From: Austwickia sp. TVS 96-490-7B
GTDB taxonomy: Bacteria; Actinomycetota; Actinomycetes; Actinomycetales; Dermatophilaceae
Length of the DNA: 64,000 bases
Reading direction: 5' to 3'
Assembly: GCF_019331795.1 (NCBI RefSeq)
Contig: NZ_JAHPZL010000003.1
Span: 1 to 64,000 of the forward strand
Position numbers and translations under genes: made by a program
Notes under the pieces: model-generated
Databases searched by the model: none
The model's input: only the letters and a program-made list of their open reading frames with translations
What the model was told of the DNA's origin: nothing
Shown here: positions 13,836-23,132 of the stretch, one piece after another
Position numbering within the stretch: the first letter of the stretch is position 1
How the letters are laid out: each line of letters opens with the position of its first letter

Positions 13836-14960
13836 CTATCCCACCAGAGCCGACTCCGCCGCAGGCAAGGACACCATGAAGCGGGCCCCGCCTCCGGCAG
13901 CTCGCCCCACTGAGACTCGACCTCCATGGGCTTCCACCAGGCCTTTGACCAAGTACAACCCCAGTCCAGTACTGCCTCGGTGCGACCCATGCCAGAACTT
14001 TTCGAAGATCAGCGGATAATTTTCCGGATCGATGCCCTCGCCCTCGTCTTCGACAGTTAACGTCACCCACGGCGTCTCCCCTTGTGGGACAGGAACACTC
14101 GCGGTCTCTATCGAAACTGTTCCTCCGCCGTGCTTGAGTGCGTTGTCCACCAAGTTCACGATGATCTGATCCAACCTGTCCGCGTCAGCCCACACCTCTT
14201 GCCGCGGCGAAAAGGCCTCTTTCCAGGAGAATTTCGCCCGATCATGCCCAGAGACGACATAGCGGTCGATATGCGCCGTGACCGCCTGCCGCAGATCGAC
14301 CGGGCGTGGCGTTACCCGCAATCGGCTCGCATCGATACGGCTCACATCAAGGAGTTCGCTCAGTAACCGAGAGAGCCGTTGGGCATCGGCTTCGATGGTC
14401 TGCATCATCAACAGCCGCTGGGGTTCACTAAACCGTTCCCACCGGCGCAGCAGGGTCCCAGAAAAGGCTTTGATGCTGGTCAGCGGTGATCTCAGTTCAT
14501 GAGCAACCACCGAGATCAGCTCTGCGGTGCCAGCCTCATGACGTCGTCGTTGCTCGGTATCTCGCAAGATCACGACGACCTGATCCACCGGGCCACCGCG
14601 ACGGTGGCGAACGATGCTCATCGTGACCAAGAAGTGTCCCCGACCGGGGAGGTGCAGCATTCGCTCACGGTGACCGGTGCGGATCGAGATTCCGCCCCAC
14701 GGGTCGAAACAATCCCACCACGACATCCCACCTGGCTCGACGAGCGGCAAGGCGTCTCGAACTGGAGTACAGAGAATGTCGCTGGCTAACCGCCCCAACA
14801 ATCGTTCTGCCCTGGGGTTGAGAAAAACAACCCGCTGGTCAGCACCCACCACCAGCACACCATCAGGCATCACCGCCAGGATCTGAGCCGGGTCAACCCT
14901 CCGCTCCGCCTGCCCGTCGGCTCCCGATGTCGTCTCCGGTACGTCGTCACGATCGGTCAC
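13836..14960 (-). CDS. Soluble PAS-domain sensor histidine kinase
   Basis: A 374-residue kinase without membrane segments. A PAS-like sensor fills about residues 25-135, a HisKA dimerisation domain carries the phospho-acceptor His154 (VVAHELRSPLTS), and the ATPase domain shows the N box near NLVDNALKH (269-277), DEGEGID (305-311) and TGLGLYLVKG (331-340). The signal is unknown and probably cytoplasmic. No response-regulator gene is in the window, so the partner is elsewhere. The GTG at 14960 has a TAGGGT box six bases upstream, hinting at its own leaderless promoter. The order methyltransferase, kinase, pheS is seen in other Actinobacteria. Confidence 0.9.
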   Translation of the reverse strand: MTDRDDVPETTSGADGQAERRVDPAQILAVMPDGVLVVGADQRVVFLNPRAERLLGRLASDILCTPVRDALPLVEPGGMSWWDCFDPWGGISIRTGHRERMLHLPGRGHFLVTMSIVRHRRGGPVDQVVVILRDTEQRRRHEAGTAELISVVAHELRSPLTSIKAFSGTLLRRWERFSEPQRLLMMQTIEADAQRLSRLLSELLDVSRIDASRLRVTPRPVDLRQAVTAHIDRYVVSGHDRAKFSWKEAFSPRQEVWADADRLDQIIVNLVDNALKHGGGTVSIETASVPVPQGETPWVTLTVEDEGEGIDPENYPLIFEKFWHGSHRGSTGLGLYLVKGLVEAHGGRVSVGRAAGGGARFMVSLPAAESALVG

Positions 14961-14966
14961 GGCGTG

Positions 14967-14972
14967 ACCCTA
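14967..14972 (-). promoter_or_regulatory. Possible -10 box of the histidine-kinase gene
   Basis: Minus-strand TAGGGT ends six bases before the GTG. An AGGG inside it could instead be a weak ribosome site, so this is one of the less certain leaderless candidates. Confidence 0.35.
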
Positions 14973-14991
14973 CCCCGCAACGGCAACGCGA

Positions 14992-15813
14992 TCAGCTGAT
15001 CGGAGAGTCACCGACGTGGCGATGCTGTGCCGCTGCTGACCCGTAAAGACACACAGTCGCCGCCATCGCCAGATTCAACGATTCCGCACGACCATAAATG
15101 GGGACTCGCACCACGTCGTCACAAGAACGACGAATCTGGTCGGGAAGCCCTCGAGCTTCGTTGCCGAAAATCCACGCATGAGGTCGATCGAGGTTGGCCG
15201 CATGCAACTGCGTCGGGCCTCGCCCGTCAGCAGCATAGGCCACCACCCCGGCCGCGTGCATTGCCTCCATCAACGGAAGTAGTTCCACTCCGATCACCAC
15301 TGGGAGGTGAAACAACGACCCTACGGTCGACCGCACCACTTTGGGGTTGTATAAGTCGACGCTGGCATCAGTGAGGATGACCGCATCGGCACCGGTCGCA
15401 TCAGCTCCCCGGAGAACAGTGCCAGCATTGCCTGGATCTCTGACCTGCGCCAATACACAGAGAAGTCGAGGCTTCGCAGCTAAAACCGTGTGCACATCGA
15501 CATCGACTTTGCGGCATACCGCCACCCCACCTTGCGGCGTCTGCGCGTCTGAGATGGCGGCAAGTACCCGCTGATCAACAAGGTGGACGCCGACGCCATG
15601 TCGCGCCGCCGCTGCGATGAGGTCTGCCCACCGCGGCGTAGCCGCCGCTGACGTCTCGACGTACAGGTCCTTGACCACATCAGGGCGATGGGTCAAAGCC
15701 TCTTGGACCACCTGGGGCCCTTCAGCGAGGAAGAGCCCACTCCGTTCACGCGCCGAACGCCGGGAGAGCGCCCCAATTGACCGCACCCGCTCACTTCGAG
15801 GGTTGGTCAACAC
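14992..15813 (-). CDS. SpoU-family RNA 2'-O-methyltransferase
   Basis: A SPOUT (trefoil-knot) methyltransferase that uses S-adenosylmethionine to methylate a ribose in rRNA or tRNA; the exact target is not readable. The 273-residue protein has an N-terminal substrate-binding part (FLAEGPQVVQEAL) and the three SpoU motifs: VRDPGNAGTVLRGADATGA, FGNEARGLP, and the C-terminal VPIYGRAESLNLAMA knot. I chose the GTG at 15813, six bases after GGGAG; an upstream ATG at 15852 is possible. It follows rplT by 66 bases, the usual order in Actinobacteria. Confidence 0.9.
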   Translation of the reverse strand: MLTNPRSERVRSIGALSRRSARERSGLFLAEGPQVVQEALTHRPDVVKDLYVETSAAATPRWADLIAAAARHGVGVHLVDQRVLAAISDAQTPQGGVAVCRKVDVDVHTVLAAKPRLLCVLAQVRDPGNAGTVLRGADATGADAVILTDASVDLYNPKVVRSTVGSLFHLPVVIGVELLPLMEAMHAAGVVAYAADGRGPTQLHAANLDRPHAWIFGNEARGLPDQIRRSCDDVVRVPIYGRAESLNLAMAATVCLYGSAAAQHRHVGDSPIS

Positions 15814-15879
15814 GGGAGTCTCCCGGCGTTCGTTCCGCTCACCGGCACGCACAGCCGCGATGGTGCACCTGGCTGTCGG

Positions 15880-16248
15880 TCAGGCGGCCTGGGCCGGGAC
15901 GTGCTTGCGAGCGATCTCAACCAGTGCCGCGAAAGCAGCCTCGTCGTTGACAGCCATCTCGGCCAGCATGCGACGGTCGACCTCGATCTCCGCAGCTTTC
16001 AACCCCTGGATGAAGCGGTTGTAGGTCATGCCGTTGGCGCGAGCGGCCGCATTGATGCGCTGGATCCACAGGCGACGGAAGTCACCCTTACGGGCGCGAC
16101 GGTCCCGGTAGGCGTACCCGAGGCTGTGCTGGACCTGCTCCTTGGCCTTGCGGTACAGGCGGGACCGCTGGCCCCGGTACCCGCTCGCGCGCTCGAGGAC
16201 GACGCGACGCTTCTTTTGGGCGTTGACCGCCCGCTTCACGCGTGCCAC
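15880..16248 (-). CDS. rplT: 50S ribosomal protein L20
   Basis: Early-assembly protein of the large subunit that binds 23S rRNA, 122 residues. The basic N-terminal arm (residues 2-60, rich in Arg and Lys, with [22 protein letters not shown] just after) is typical. In several bacteria L20 also represses its own operon by binding the mRNA leader. The GTG start is preceded at seven bases by AAGGAG. Last ribosomal gene of infC-rpmI-rplT. Confidence 0.98.
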   Translation of the reverse strand: MARVKRAVNAQKKRRVVLERASGYRGQRSRLYRKAKEQVQHSLGYAYRDRRARKGDFRRLWIQRINAAARANGMTYNRFIQGLKAAEIEVDRRMLAEMAVNDEAAFAALVEIARKHVPAQAA

Positions 16249-16368
16249 GTGATTGCTCCTTGTGTGTCAAGCTGCCCGGCACCGGTCGCGCGTCCGCCCC
16301 CGTGTGGAGTAGACGTCTGTCGGTGCGGCGAAGCCGGGCTCGGCAGTGGTTCGGATGTGCGGGTGGGC

Positions 16369-16563
16369 TTACTTGCCCAGCAGCTTCTTAATCTTCTTGG
16401 CGTCCGGCTTGGCCAGCTCCATGTCACCGGCGATGCTGCGCGTGTACTTGCTGGACTTGTGCTCCAGCAAGTGGCGGCCGTTGGCCTGCTCACGCATGAC
16501 CTTGCCGGTGCCGGTGAGGCGGAAGCGCTTCTTGGCGCCGCTGTGGGTCTTGTTCTTCGGCAT
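16369..16563 (-). CDS. rpmI: 50S ribosomal protein L35
   Basis: A 64-residue basic ribosomal protein with the classic start [14 protein letters not shown] and the [10 protein letters not shown] core. The ribosome site AAAGGAG lies ten bases before the ATG. It stands 77 bases after infC and 120 bases before rplT in the usual operon order. Confidence 0.98.
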   Translation of the reverse strand: MPKNKTHSGAKKRFRLTGTGKVMREQANGRHLLEHKSSKYTRSIAGDMELAKPDAKKIKKLLGK

Positions 16564-16640
16564 CGCGCCGATTCTCCTTTGTCGTACGTCCTAGATCGCC
16601 GTTGCGAACCAGGGGTGTCGGATAAAGACCGGATGTCGTG

Positions 16641-17567
16641 TCAGGCCTGGACCCGGGGCTTCGGCGGTGCTGGCTTCGGCGGCCTGGGAACCGGCACGGC
16701 CACCGGCTCAGCGGCTTTCTCGGCCGCTGCCGGCTCTTCAGCCGACGCGACAGGCTCTTCCTCGGCCGCTGGTTCGACCTCGACAGCTGGCACTGTCGCT
16801 GAACTCGGCTCGCTCTCCGGGGCGGGCTCGGCGTCCTCAACCTCGGTGATCTCTTCAGCCTCAGTGGCTTCGTCGACCTGCACGAGTTCCTCGACTACCG
16901 GAGCTTCCTCAGCCGTGGTCAGTTCCTCGACCTCGAGGTTCTCCACGGACTCGATCAGCTCATCAGTGTCAATCGGCTCGGCAGGCAACACCTGTCGTGG
17001 CTGGCGCACCGAGGCCGCGTCATCACGACGACGGCGCTGCTCAGCTTTGGCCTCTGCCTTTTTCTTGGTGGGGCCGAGCACCATGATCATGTTGCGCCCG
17101 TCCTGCTTGGGCGCGCTTTCGACGAAGCCCAGCTCCACCACGTCTTGCGCCAGGCGCTGCAACAAGCGGAAGCCCAGCTCGGGGCGGGATTGCTCCCGAC
17201 CACGGAACATGATGGTGACTTTGACCTTGTCGCCGGCCGACAAGAAGCGGACGACGTGACCCTTTTTGGTCTCGTAGTCATGCGGATCGATCTTCGGACG
17301 GAGCTTGATCTCCTTAATGACCGTGTTGACCTGGTTTTTGCGGGCCTCACGAGCTTTCAGGGCAGCTTCGTACTTGTATTTGCCGAAGTCCATCAACTTC
17401 GCCACCGGCGGTTTAGCCATCGGTGCCACCTCGACGAGGTCGAGATCCGCTTCTGCGGCAAGGCGCAGAGCGGCCTCCACGCGGACGATGCCGACCTGCT
17501 CCCCGTTGGGCCCGACGAGCCGCACCTCCGGGACGCGGATGCGGTCGTTGATGCGCGGTTCGCTGAT
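16641..17567 (-). CDS. infC: Translation initiation factor IF-3, started at AUC
   Basis: Initiation factor that proofreads the start codon and keeps subunits apart. Although a GTG exists at 17525, homology extends 14 codons further, to an ATC at 17567 that gives [10 protein letters not shown], the canonical IF-3 start, placed six bases after AAAGGAG. Use of a rare AUU/AUC-type start is the known self-regulation of infC. The N- and C-terminal IF-3 domains (to about residue 195) are followed by an unusual tail of roughly 110 residues rich in Glu, Ala, Val and Pro, ending KPRVQA. Tails of this type occur in other high-GC Actinobacteria. First gene of infC-rpmI-rplT. Confidence 0.95.
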   Translation of the reverse strand: MSEPRINDRIRVPEVRLVGPNGEQVGIVRVEAALRLAAEADLDLVEVAPMAKPPVAKLMDFGKYKYEAALKAREARKNQVNTVIKEIKLRPKIDPHDYETKKGHVVRFLSAGDKVKVTIMFRGREQSRPELGFRLLQRLAQDVVELGFVESAPKQDGRNMIMVLGPTKKKAEAKAEQRRRRDDAASVRQPRQVLPAEPIDTDELIESVENLEVEELTTAEEAPVVEELVQVDEATEAEEITEVEDAEPAPESEPSSATVPAVEVEPAAEEEPVASAEEPAAAEKAAEPVAVPVPRPPKPAPPKPRVQA

Positions 17568-17630
17568 GGTGCGCTCCTTTGTTCAGACGTACTCTCTCGG
17601 ACGTTCTATGACGATGGGCGGCGCACACGG

Positions 17631-17665
17631 AAAAGGCTTCCCGCGTGAGTCGTCCGCGAGAAGCC
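17631..17665 (-). terminator. Attenuator-like terminator in the infC leader
   Basis: Reading the minus strand, an 11-base-pair stem (17655-17665 with 17635-17645, one G-U wobble, 9-base loop) is followed at once by TTTT (17631-17634). This is an intrinsic terminator 63 bases before the infC start, on the coding strand. A terminator inside a leader implies conditional read-through, as in L20-controlled infC operons of other bacteria. Which ligand decides here is not visible. Confidence 0.65.
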
Positions 17666-17825
17666 CGGTCCCATCGATCCTGGCACGCCCGGGCCGAGCC
17701 GAGCTCGACCTACGACGGAGACAAGAACCATCATGGCTCCGCCCCATCCGGTGAATGCGACCAGGTGACCCGGCGATCTTCTGATCGGCGCGGGTGGAAG
17801 CTGATGGAGTCTGCTTCTCTTTCGG

Positions 17826-17872
17826 ACGCCACCTTCGCGAACGAAGGCGGCGTGGTCTGCCTCATCATCCTA
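17826..17872 (-). promoter_or_regulatory. Possible infC promoter and upstream leader hairpin
   Basis: A minus-strand TAGGAT box (17867-17872) could start transcription near 17860. A 12-base-pair stem with a TTCG-type tetraloop (17826-17837 with 17842-17853, one wobble) would be the first element of the transcript. Together with the attenuator this gives a leader of about 290 bases. The hairpin could equally be the end of the MFS gene transcript (stop at 17949), as it has no T run. I see no convincing gene in 17568-17948. Confidence 0.4.
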
Positions 17873-17948
17873 CCAGCAGACTCGCAGTACGTCGTACGTC
17901 CGCCTCGGCGACCTGACATCTCTTCCGTCATGACCACGACAACCCAGC

Positions 17949-19148
17949 TCAGAGCGTCGCCGCTGCGTCACCACGACGCCGACGACAGCCCACGATCAAC
18001 CCCACCACAGCCAACACCATCCCTACCACGGCCACCGCCCCAAAACCCGCCGACGCTCCCCCCGTATCCACCACGGCACCCGCTAACGGCGCTCCAGCCG
18101 CCGAACCCACTTGCATACATGACCCATGCCACCCCATGACTTCTCCCCGATTGCGCTCGGGAACAACACGGCTGAGCTCGTCGACCATTGCCGTAATCGT
18201 CGGGGCGCACCACACACCGGATATCACCATCAATGCCGTCAACGTCCACACATCCCGAGCCAACACTAACGGTGCCGTCGCCGCCCCCAACCCCAACAAC
18301 AGCCACAGCGAAGACACCGGGCGAGTCCAGGCCCCATATACCAACCCTCCAACTACCGAACCCACACACCACATCGCCATCACCACACCCACGTGCGATG
18401 TCGCCCCAAATTCCCGCATCACCGCCACCACTGTCAGGTCAGTCCCCGCCAACACCACCGTGGCGCCCACCGCCGCAAGGAAGACCGCAGCGACCGCCGG
18501 GGTCAACCACACCCCCGGCCCCACCGCGACCTCCTCAGCACCCCCGGACTCAGCCGTCGTACCGTCCGATTCCTCTCGCATCGGCGGATCGACCAACCAC
18601 AGCACCGCCCCCGCAGCCACCCCGCACAGACCCACCCCCGCCAGAACCAGGCCGGTGTCCCACGTACTGGCCGCCCACACCCCAGCCAACGGCCCCACCA
18701 TGAAAGCCACCTCCACCGCCACCGCGTCCAAAGCCAACGCCGTACGACGGTCATGGTCAGGAACCGCCACGATCACCGCCTGCCGGATGATCGAGAACGA
18801 TGGGATCGTGAACAACCCAGCCAGAGCACACACCCCGAGCAATGGCAGATAGGCCAACTGTGGTGCCGCCACCCAGCACCCGGCGAGCACCACCAACGAC
18901 GGCCAGACCACCCGCCGCAATCCCCGACGATCCAGCAGCCGTCCCCGCCAAGGACCCGCCACCGCCAACCCGATCGTCATGATCATGGCGGCCAGACCCG
19001 CCTCACCGTAAGACCGCCCCATCCCCACGACATGCAACGTCAAGATGATCCCGCCTGCCGCCGCAGGGACCCGGACCATCACACCCAACAACAAGGTCAA
19101 TCTGACCCGAGGAACTTGCAAGACACGACGATACGGAGATAAAGGCAC
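17949..19148 (-). CDS. MFS transporter, substrate unknown
   Basis: A 399-residue integral membrane protein with about twelve hydrophobic segments and the MFS loop motif as GRLLDRRGLRRVVWP near residues 68-83; a charged linker rich in Glu and Gly (about 190-210) divides the halves. Such proteins export drugs or metabolites, but the substrate cannot be told. The GTG start at 19148 has only GAGG too close upstream, so the true start may lie slightly inside. It follows the SseB-like gene by 40 bases and closes the histidine operon strand; a histidine-related role is not shown. Confidence 0.8.
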   Translation of the reverse strand: MPLSPYRRVLQVPRVRLTLLLGVMVRVPAAAGGIILTLHVVGMGRSYGEAGLAAMIMTIGLAVAGPWRGRLLDRRGLRRVVWPSLVVLAGCWVAAPQLAYLPLLGVCALAGLFTIPSFSIIRQAVIVAVPDHDRRTALALDAVAVEVAFMVGPLAGVWAASTWDTGLVLAGVGLCGVAAGAVLWLVDPPMREESDGTTAESGGAEEVAVGPGVWLTPAVAAVFLAAVGATVVLAGTDLTVVAVMREFGATSHVGVVMAMWCVGSVVGGLVYGAWTRPVSSLWLLLGLGAATAPLVLARDVWTLTALMVISGVWCAPTITAMVDELSRVVPERNRGEVMGWHGSCMQVGSAAGAPLAGAVVDTGGASAGFGAVAVVGMVLAVVGLIVGCRRRRGDAAATL

Positions 19149-19188
19149 ACCTCATCGTGGCAGGCCAGATCCCACCCACGCATCTGGA

Positions 19189-19929
19189 TTACATCCCAGG
19201 ATCCACAGCCCCGGGGCCGACCGAACGCACCGTCACCACCACCTCATCGAGACGGCAACGCACCTGAGGGTCCCCGGCCAAAGCCTCCCCGACACCTGCT
19301 ACCGCCCCCTCCACCTCCGACGACGACAAGCCTGGTGCCAACCACACTGACAGCCGGATCGCCCCAGGCACATGATCTGACCCGTCTGCCACCTCAACTC
19401 GCGACACCCCCGCTACCTGGCGTGCTGCCTCCCGAACCGCCCGCGCCACTATCGGATCCCGGTGCGGCGGGCACCACTGCTCCCCCGACGCCAACGCACA
19501 CAACTGCGACCATCGCAGGACGATGGACACCGGAGCCCCTAGGTCCACCACCATCACCGCGCACCCGTCGTCCAGCGCAGTCACCGCCGCATCCCGCACC
19601 GTCATCGGCACCGGTCGAGCCCGCTCATCCCAGATCGCGAGAGCTGCTGTCCCTGTGAAGACTGGCAACGCCCGGCTCCCGTCCGGCCCGGTCAACAAGG
19701 CAGTCGCCATCGCCGGGCCGCGGACGTCAAGGTCCCCTGCCCGCGGCATGGGCACTAACGGAACCAGCACACGGCCCTCAGCCCATCCCGCCAACAGTCG
19801 CTCCTCTGCCGCCGTGACATCAGCAGGCTGAGCGTGGGCCACCGCTTGCAGCGCCGCCAACACCGCAGGATCCGGCTCTCCCCGGTCGCCAGCAAAGCGG
19901 TCCTTCCCTGGCAGCAAACCCGAGGTCAC
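19189..19929 (-). CDS. SseB-family protein
   Basis: A 246-residue soluble protein of unknown function. The central part ([34 protein letters not shown]) follows the SseB N-terminal-domain pattern; no enzyme motif is visible. The GTG at 19929 overlaps the priA stop as GTGA, so it is coupled to histidine synthesis; an ORF extending upstream to 20148 lies inside priA and is not credible. An SseB-like gene directly after priA and before infC is a recurring actinobacterial arrangement. Confidence 0.75.
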   Translation of the reverse strand: MTSGLLPGKDRFAGDRGEPDPAVLAALQAVAHAQPADVTAAEERLLAGWAEGRVLVPLVPMPRAGDLDVRGPAMATALLTGPDGSRALPVFTGTAALAIWDERARPVPMTVRDAAVTALDDGCAVMVVDLGAPVSIVLRWSQLCALASGEQWCPPHRDPIVARAVREAARQVAGVSRVEVADGSDHVPGAIRLSVWLAPGLSSSEVEGAVAGVGEALAGDPQVRCRLDEVVVTVRSVGPGAVDPGM

Positions 19930-20669
19930 CGCCCACCGGCCGCGTCCAACGCCTCCTCTAGCGTGAAAGCCCCCCGGTACAAGGCCGAACCAATGATCGC
20001 CCCCTCCACCCCGAGCGGCACCATTGACCGCAGCGCAGCAACATCGGCCACCGTGGACACTCCCCCCGATGCCACCACCGGCCGGTCCGTGCGCTCGCAG
20101 ACTTGCGTCAACAATTCCAGATTCGGTCCAGACAACATACCGTCGCAAGCCACATCGGTCACGACATACCGGCTGCAGCCTTGCGCGTCCAAACGAGCCA
20201 AGGTCTCCCAGAGGTCGCCACCCTCACTCGTCCAGCCACGGGCGGCCAAAGTGGTGCCGCGCACGTCCAATCCAATCGCCACTTGATCACCGAAACGGGC
20301 GATCGCAGAGGCGGTCCATTCTGGGTCTTCCAATGCTGCGGTGCCGATATTGACCCGGCGGCATCCGGTGGCCAACGCACGGGACAACGTCTCCTCGTCC
20401 CTAATGCCACCGGATAACTCCACATTCAGGTTCAGCCGACCGACGATAGAGGCGATCAGGGTGGCGTTGTCACCGCGCCCGAAGGCTGCGTCCAGATCGA
20501 CCAAATGCAGCCACGATGCCCCAGCCTGTTGCCACCGTTGCGCCGCTAGGAATGGGTCACCGAATGATCCACCCGACCCGGCTACACCCTGGACCAGCTG
20601 CACCGCCTGACCGTCGACGACGTCGACGGCAGGGAGCAATTCCAACGACGGGGCAGGACGTTGTGACAT
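19926..20669 (-). CDS. priA: PriA: bifunctional HisA/TrpF isomerase
   Basis: TIM-barrel isomerase of histidine synthesis (ProFAR to PRFAR) which in Actinobacteria also isomerises phosphoribosyl-anthranilate for tryptophan. Of 247 residues, the N-terminal acid base is in PAVDVV, the phosphate loops are ELSGGIRDE and VASGGVST, and the [11 protein letters not shown] segment matches PriA rather than plain HisA. The ATG at 20669 has AAAGG six bases upstream and is preferred to the GTG at 20672. Dual activity is inferred; absence of a separate trpF elsewhere would support it. Confidence 0.93.
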   Translation of the reverse strand: MSQRPAPSLELLPAVDVVDGQAVQLVQGVAGSGGSFGDPFLAAQRWQQAGASWLHLVDLDAAFGRGDNATLIASIVGRLNLNVELSGGIRDEETLSRALATGCRRVNIGTAALEDPEWTASAIARFGDQVAIGLDVRGTTLAARGWTSEGGDLWETLARLDAQGCSRYVVTDVACDGMLSGPNLELLTQVCERTDRPVVASGGVSTVADVAALRSMVPLGVEGAIIGSALYRGAFTLEEALDAAGGR

Positions 20670-20739
20670 CACGAACCTTTCTGCAGAGGCACCTCGAGGC
20701 GGATGCCGCGAAGCCTATGACGATGGATCGGCACTCGGA

Positions 20740-21387
20740 TCAGAGGGAATCGAGCCAATTGCGCAGCAGGTGGGCGCCAGCGTCACCGGACTTCTCCGGG
20801 TGGAATTGGGTCCCCACCAGGGGGCCGTTTTCCACCGCTGCAACGAAGGGAGCGCCATGCTCAGCCCAGGTCACGAGGGGGGCTACTGTGCTGAACGAGC
20901 CGTGGGGAGTCAAAGTCCACTGCTGGGCGGCGTACGAATGGACGAAGTAAAACCGCTCCTGGGCGATGCCAGCAAACAGGGAACTGCCGGTCGGCACGTC
21001 AACTGGGCTCCAGCCCATGTGCGGAACGACGTCCGCAGCAAGCCGATCGACCGTGCCAGGCCATTGACCCAACCCGGGCTGTGGCGAGTCTGACGGCTCC
21101 GACGACGAGTCGAACATCGCTTGCATTCCCACGCACACTCCGAAGACCGGTCGGCCACCGGCCAATCTTCGGTCGATCATCCGTCCACCGTCGACAGCGG
21201 CCAGGCCTGCCAGACAGGCGTGGAAATTGCCGACCCCTGGGACAAACAACCCGGCAGCCTCGGACACCTCGTGAGGGTCAGCAGACAAGGTCACCTGCGC
21301 CCCGACCCGCTCTAGCATTCGCACGGCGGATCGCACATTGCCGCTGCCATAGTCCAGGACAACGACTCGGGGCCGAGCACCTGACAT
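20740..21387 (-). CDS. hisH: Imidazole glycerol phosphate synthase, glutaminase subunit
   Basis: Class I glutamine amidotransferase that feeds ammonia to HisF. The 215-residue protein starts with [13 protein letters not shown]; the nucleophile is the cysteine of [11 protein letters not shown] and the His-Glu pair is in [10 protein letters not shown]. The ATG at 21387 shares a base with the hisB stop (TGATG). Its partner hisF, normally near hisA, is not in this window. Confidence 0.95.
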   Translation of the reverse strand: MSGARPRVVVLDYGSGNVRSAVRMLERVGAQVTLSADPHEVSEAAGLFVPGVGNFHACLAGLAAVDGGRMIDRRLAGGRPVFGVCVGMQAMFDSSSEPSDSPQPGLGQWPGTVDRLAADVVPHMGWSPVDVPTGSSLFAGIAQERFYFVHSYAAQQWTLTPHGSFSTVAPLVTWAEHGAPFVAAVENGPLVGTQFHPEKSGDAGAHLLRNWLDSL

Positions 21388-21989
21388 CACAGGCTTCCCT
21401 TCGCGCTGGGAATCCCCTCGACCCGAGGGTCCAGGGCAATCGCAGCGCGCAATGCCCTGGCGACCGCTTTGAATTGAGCTTCCACAATGTGGTGAGGATC
21501 GCGGCCGGAGAGCACCCGTACGTGCACCGCCATAGCGGCGTGGTGGGCGAAGGTCTCCCAGACATGTCGCGTCAACGACCCGACATATGTGCCTCCGATA
21601 AGGACATATTCCTGTCCTGCGGGTTCTCCGTCGTGCACACAATATGGGCGTCCAGCGACATCCACGACCGCCTGCACCAACGCTTCATCTAACGGGATTA
21701 ACGCGTCACCGAAACGCGAAATCCCCCGTTTATCGCCCAATGCTTCCCGTACGGCGTCCCCCAGGCAGATCGCGACATCCTCAACAGAGTGGTGGGCGTC
21801 CACGTCCGTGTCGCCCTCGGCTTCTACCTCCAGGTCGATCAGGGAATGTTTCGCCAAGCTTTCCAGCATGTGGTCGTAAAAACGCACCCCGGTGCGCACC
21901 TGACTGCGGCCAGTGCCGTCCAAGTCGACCCGCACTCGCACCCGACTCTCCGAGGTGGATCGTTCGATCTGCGCGACCCGTGTGGTCAT
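21387..21989 (-). CDS. hisB: Imidazoleglycerol-phosphate dehydratase
   Basis: Manganese enzyme that dehydrates IGP to imidazole-acetol phosphate. This is the monofunctional 200-residue form without the phosphatase domain of enteric HisB. Metal-binding motifs are [24 protein letters not shown] and the repeated ETFAHHAAM. The ATG at 21989, five bases after GGGAG, is preferred to the GTG at 21992. It sits ten bases after hisC. Confidence 0.96.
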   Translation of the reverse strand: MTTRVAQIERSTSESRVRVRVDLDGTGRSQVRTGVRFYDHMLESLAKHSLIDLEVEAEGDTDVDAHHSVEDVAICLGDAVREALGDKRGISRFGDALIPLDEALVQAVVDVAGRPYCVHDGEPAGQEYVLIGGTYVGSLTRHVWETFAHHAAMAVHVRVLSGRDPHHIVEAQFKAVARALRAAIALDPRVEGIPSAKGSL

Positions 21990-21998
21990 CACTGCTCC

Positions 21999-23132
21999 CT
22001 ACTCTGCTGTGGACGTGAGGCAGTCGCTCAACGCCGCCAGCACCGCATCCGTCTCCGCCACCGTGCCTGCAGTGATCCGAAGATGGCCGGGCAGTCCCAC
22101 ATCGCGGACCAGGACGCCTCGGGCGACCAAAGCCCGCCAGGTCGCTTTTTCATCCCGAAGTCCTCCCACCAGGACAAAATTGGCATCTGAGGGCATCGGC
22201 ACTAGCCCCATTCGAGCAGTCTCCTCGACCAGACGGTCTCGTTGCGTCTTAATCGCCTCGACCTCAGCCATCAGGAGATCGGAGTGGGCCAACGCGGCCC
22301 GTGCCACGACCTGGGTCTGAGTGGAGAGGTGATAGGGCATCCGCACCACCCGCAATGCGTCGACCAAGGCAGGATCAGCCGCGAGATAGCCGAGACGTCC
22401 CCCCGCAAAGGCAAAGGCCTTGCTCATCGTGCGGCTGACAACCAGCCGTGGCCGCCCCGACAGCAAAGTCAACGCTGATGGAGTCCCCGGTCGGGCGAAT
22501 TCGGCGTACGCCTCATCGACCACCACGATCGTGCGCGCACACGCGTCGTAAACCGCAGTGACCACGTCTAGATCCAGCGCAGATCCGGTGGGGTTGTTGG
22601 GCGAGGCCATAAAGACCACCGCTGGAGCATGCTGAGCGACCTGTTCGGCAGCTGACTGCGGATCGAGATCAATCGCGTCTTCGCGGTGGATACCCCGACG
22701 CCCCTCCACCCAGTCGCTGCCGGTCGTCAGCGCGTAGTTGGGGTACATCGAGTACGACGGGACGAACCCCATGATCGCCCGCCCCGGACCAGCGAAGGCT
22801 TGCACCACATGTAGCAAGACTTCGTTGGAGCCGTTACCTGCCCAGAGCTGGGAGGCCGCCACTGGAACCCCTGAGCTACGAGTCAGATACCCAGCCAGAT
22901 CTTCTCGCAGCGCAGTGAACTCCCGGTCGGGGTATCGGTTGAGGCCGGTCCCCGCCTCGGCAAGAGCCGCGCACATCGCCTGCACCACCGCCGACGGCAC
23001 TGGGTAGGAATTTTCGTTGGTATTCAGTTGAACCGGGACATCCAGCTGAGGCGCCCCGTACGCCGTACGACCCTGTAGATCCGGACGTAGCAGCTCGCCG
23101 AGCACCTGCTCGGCGCGGGAAAACCCACTCAC
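21999..23132 (-). CDS. hisC: Histidinol-phosphate aminotransferase
   Basis: Class I/II PLP aminotransferase, 377 residues. The substrate-binding [11 protein letters not shown] segment (36-46), MASPNNPTG (about 174-182) and the PLP lysine in [17 protein letters not shown] (about 232-248) identify it. Its GTG start overlaps the hisD stop by four bases. Confidence 0.95.
   Translation of the reverse strand: MSGFSRAEQVLGELLRPDLQGRTAYGAPQLDVPVQLNTNENSYPVPSAVVQAMCAALAEAGTGLNRYPDREFTALREDLAGYLTRSSGVPVAASQLWAGNGSNEVLLHVVQAFAGPGRAIMGFVPSYSMYPNYALTTGSDWVEGRRGIHREDAIDLDPQSAAEQVAQHAPAVVFMASPNNPTGSALDLDVVTAVYDACARTIVVVDEAYAEFARPGTPSALTLLSGRPRLVVSRTMSKAFAFAGGRLGYLAADPALVDALRVVRMPYHLSTQTQVVARAALAHSDLLMAEVEAIKTQRDRLVEETARMGLVPMPSDANFVLVGGLRDEKATWRALVARGVLVRDVGLPGHLRITAGTVAETDAVLAALSDCLTSTAE

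Noticed and set aside
15901-17259. A 452-codon open frame on the plus strand across rplT, rpmI and infC
   Set aside because: It is the complement of conserved ribosomal and IF-3 genes; its Val/Gly/Ser-rich product mirrors GC-rich codons and has no family motif.
17731-17937. A 68-codon minus-strand ORF in the infC leader as a leader peptide
   Set aside because: No ribosome site and its frame crosses the predicted hairpin and -10 box; no codon bias toward a regulatory amino acid.
20740-21642. Long form of hisH starting at 21642
   Set aside because: The extra 85 residues lie inside hisB and lack homology; the start at 21387 matches HisH and overlaps the hisB stop.
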